Shown piece by piece: positions 6,378 to 7,393 of a DNA stretch of 7,393 bases. The translations under genes were made by a program, and so were the position numbers. Below the pieces are notes generated by a model. That model was not told where the DNA came from, ran no database searches, and saw only the letters and a program-made list of their open reading frames with translations. How positions within the stretch are numbered: position 1 is the stretch's first letter; each line of letters begins with the position of its first letter. The stretch spans positions 99,897 to 107,289 of the forward strand of contig DBEA01000010.1 in assembly GCA_002293845.1 (NCBI GenBank), read 5' to 3'. The DNA is from Patescibacteria group bacterium UBA918. GTDB taxonomy: Bacteria; Patescibacteriota; Minisyncoccia; Phycocordibacterales; UBA918.

Positions 6378-6872
6378 ATGAAAGCTAAGGATAGTAAGTG
6401 GAAGCGGACGGATCGAGACAGTACCGATAATTCCGGCCGCGTAACTTATACTCCGAGCTACGCCAAAGCTCCGGCCAAGTTCAGTCCAAAGAAAGTCGTG
6501 CGATCTTTCCGCGATTTAGAGGTTTATCAGCGACCGATGGAGTGCTCAATCCTCATTGTGGCCGAGCTGATTCCTATTTTAACCAAGGACAAATTTCCGT
6601 TAGTTGAGGGTATACGAGATTGCGCTCTGTCTATTCCGCTGAGAGTGGCGGAAGCCCACGGCCAACGTTTTTCAGACTTTGCTAAGGCCACTGCGACCCT
6701 GGAGACAGCCATGCAGGGATGCAACAAAATGATTGTCTATCTGGAGCAAGCTTCAGGGTTAGCATCTAACGCTGATTCGGTGTTTCTGGAAGATATGATG
6801 AAAAGATATTTAGACATGAGAGGCAAAATGTTGCGTCTGCTTCGTTCGTGGCAAAAGTTCCGTCAGACGTAG
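6378..6872 (+). CDS. Four-helix-bundle protein (S23/Avd-like)
   Basis: A 164-residue protein. From about residue 43 it matches the four-helix-bundle family that includes the 23S rRNA intervening-sequence protein and resembles the Avd accessory protein of diversity-generating retroelements. Family-like signatures are FRDLEVYQRPMECS at the start of helix 1, IRDCALSIPLRVAEAHGQRF in helix 2, LETAMQGCNKMIVYLEQ in helix 3 and the RYLDMRGKMLRLLRSW helix at the end. Members usually have about 110-130 residues; here a basic, Ser/Lys-rich extension of about 42 residues precedes the bundle and may contact nucleic acid. The gene starts 28 bases after the nuclease stop on the same strand, so co-transcription is likely. 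No Shine-Dalgarno is seen before the ATG. No reverse transcriptase, template repeat or rRNA gene is in the window, so neither the retroelement nor the rRNA-insert role is supported. Function is unknown. Confidence 0.85.
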   Translation: MKAKDSKWKRTDRDSTDNSGRVTYTPSYAKAPAKFSPKKVVRSFRDLEVYQRPMECSILIVAELIPILTKDKFPLVEGIRDCALSIPLRVAEAHGQRFSDFAKATATLETAMQGCNKMIVYLEQASGLASNADSVFLEDMMKRYLDMRGKMLRLLRSWQKFRQT

Positions 6873-6922
6873 TTTGGAAAAGGTATAAAGCATGTCCTCA
6901 CTTTAGCTCTGGTAGCACCATA

Positions 6923-6951
6923 GACGACCTTTAAAAGTCGCCGCTTTTTTT
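6923..6951 (+). terminator. Probable intrinsic terminator after the four-helix-bundle gene
   Basis: A short hairpin (gacgac at 6923-6928, loop ctttaaaa, gtcgcc at 6937-6942, one A/C mismatch) is followed by gc and a run of seven T at 6945-6951. It lies about 50 bases after the stop at 6872. The stem is modest, so efficiency is uncertain, but the position and T-run fit the end of the fibre-nuclease-bundle transcript. Confidence 0.5.
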
Positions 6952-6996
6952 AGGGCCTGGACAATTGTTGTGTGGACGTTCTGGCTTTTATATATG

Positions 6997-7005
6997 TGAT
7001 AGAAT
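6997..7005 (+). promoter_or_regulatory. Putative extended -10 promoter for the last gene
   Basis: TGATAGAAT at 6997-7005 fits an extended -10 element (TGnTATAAT) with one mismatch in the hexamer. No good -35 is seen at the usual distance, which extended -10 promoters can tolerate. Transcription would start near 7012 and leave a leader of about 70 bases before the GTG at 7083. The motif resembles the candidate at 1759-1767. A second hexamer, TAAAAT at 7009-7014, is an alternative. Confidence 0.35.
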
Positions 7006-7021
7006 TTCTAAAATAGAAGGT

Positions 7022-7044
7022 AGTGACTGCACGCGCCAGTCATT
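7022..7044 (+). other. 8-bp inverted repeat in the leader of the last gene
   Basis: TGACTG at 7024-7029 and CAGTCA at 7037-7042 are perfect inverted repeats around a seven-base loop (cacgcgc). The stem extends by a G-U and an A-U pair to 7022 and 7044. A pyrimidine-rich stretch follows up to the start codon, but no T-run adjoins the stem, so it is not a standard terminator. It could be an RNA hairpin in the leader or a protein-binding operator. Confidence 0.4.
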
Positions 7045-7082
7045 TATACTTTCTACTTTCTAATCTTTAATTTTTTTAATTC

Positions 7083-7393
7083 GTGCCTGACGAAAACGAC
7101 ATACTGTTCAACCAGTACTCACTGGATTTTTTCGGATTCATCGACATGCTTTTTCGGGCCGTGTTCGGTGGCCGCTCAGGTACCGGCGGTGTCCAAAGTG
7201 GATCGATCGCTGGTTTCGAGCCTTCGGCCGTGATCGCCTGGGTCTCGAATCTATGGAGCGTCCTGGTCGCGTTCTCCTGGGTAGCCTCGGCTTTGTTGGT
7301 GTTCGGAATCATCTACGCCTACATCCGTCACGAGCAATTAGGAGAGGTGATAGGGGAGATACTGAAGCGTCAAGAAGACGCCTTCCGTAAGAT
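7083..7393 (+). CDS. Hypothetical membrane protein, 3'-truncated by the window edge
   Basis: An open frame runs from GTG at 7083 to the window end (103 full codons, no stop). An in-frame TAA at 7077-7079 makes this GTG the most upstream possible start; the first in-frame ATG is at codon 22. The product has an aromatic, possibly membrane-interfacial segment (residues 9-27, YSLDFFGFIDMLFRAVF), a Gly/Ser linker, and one clear membrane helix at about 55-80 (WSVLVAFSWVASALLVFGIIYAYI). A charged cytoplasmic-looking helix follows, beginning IRHEQLGEVIGEILKRQ. The architecture recalls small uncharacterised membrane proteins common in Parcubacteria, but I cannot name a family. A Shine-Dalgarno is absent; the upstream bases are T-rich. 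Codon choice is GC-rich like gatA, which suggests a resident chromosomal gene. It is probably transcribed separately from the preceding cluster, because a terminator and a candidate promoter lie between. Confidence 0.75.
   Translation, partial: MPDENDILFNQYSLDFFGFIDMLFRAVFGGRSGTGGVQSGSIAGFEPSAVIAWVSNLWSVLVAFSWVASALLVFGIIYAYIRHEQLGEVIGEILKRQEDAFRK

Noticed and set aside
1774..6872. A complete diversity-generating retroelement with the fibre as target.
   Set aside because: No reverse transcriptase is encoded, and I see no template/variable repeat pair with adenine-specific differences. The shaft repeats are coding joints, not a template copy.
6873..7082. tRNA, CRISPR or small-RNA gene in the longest intergenic gap.
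   Set aside because: No cloverleaf, no regularly spaced direct repeats and no clear start-to-terminator unit. Only the terminator, -10-like motif and hairpin already listed are visible.

Overview
The window looks like a chromosomal segment of a Candidate Phyla Radiation (Patescibacteria) bacterium, most likely a Parcubacteria/Paceibacteria-type lineage. This placement is inferred from the kind of proteins present, not from a marker-gene tree. Supporting points are: a membrane-anchored tail-fibre-like protein with GNVGIGTT repeats and an S74 chaperone, a four-helix-bundle protein of the S23/Avd-like type, a small unclassified membrane protein, compact same-strand gene packing, and no convincing Shine-Dalgarno sequence before any gene with visible upstream DNA. 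TGA ends gatC and the nuclease gene, so the UGA-glycine code of Gracilibacteria/Absconditabacteria does not fit.

Layout, all genes on the plus strand. Bases 2-1707 hold gatC and gatA, overlapping by four bases: two of the three subunits of the Asp/Glu-tRNA amidotransferase. gatB does not follow. Bases 1708-1773 are a short AT-rich gap with a probable extended -10 promoter placed so close to the next ATG that the message may be leaderless. Bases 1774-5001 encode a 1075-residue predicted surface fibre: an N-terminal membrane anchor, two copies of a W-C-x9-C motif, a Pro/Thr-rich stretch, a long cysteine-free beta-rich shaft with seven GNVGIGTT-type repeats, a peptidase S74 self-cleaving trimerisation chaperone, a coiled coil, an acidic tail, and two cysteine-paired modules, the last being a GCTD...NYD...DDGSC motif.

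Bases 5015-6349 encode a 444-residue protein joining a transposase-like zinc ribbon/helix-turn-helix to a RecB/Cas4-like PD-(D/E)XK nuclease core. It starts 13 bases after the fibre gene. Bases 6378-6872 encode a 164-residue four-helix-bundle protein, followed by a probable intrinsic terminator. Bases 6873-7082 are non-coding and hold that terminator, a possible extended -10 promoter and an 8-bp hairpin. A truncated membrane-protein gene starts at 7083 (GTG) and runs off the window.

How they may work together: gatCA is housekeeping. The fibre, nuclease and four-helix-bundle genes form a tight same-strand cluster bounded by a promoter and a terminator, so they may be co-transcribed. The fibre is the best candidate for a cell-surface attachment structure of an episymbiont. 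The nuclease and bundle protein could act on nucleic acid, but a shared function for the three is a hypothesis only.
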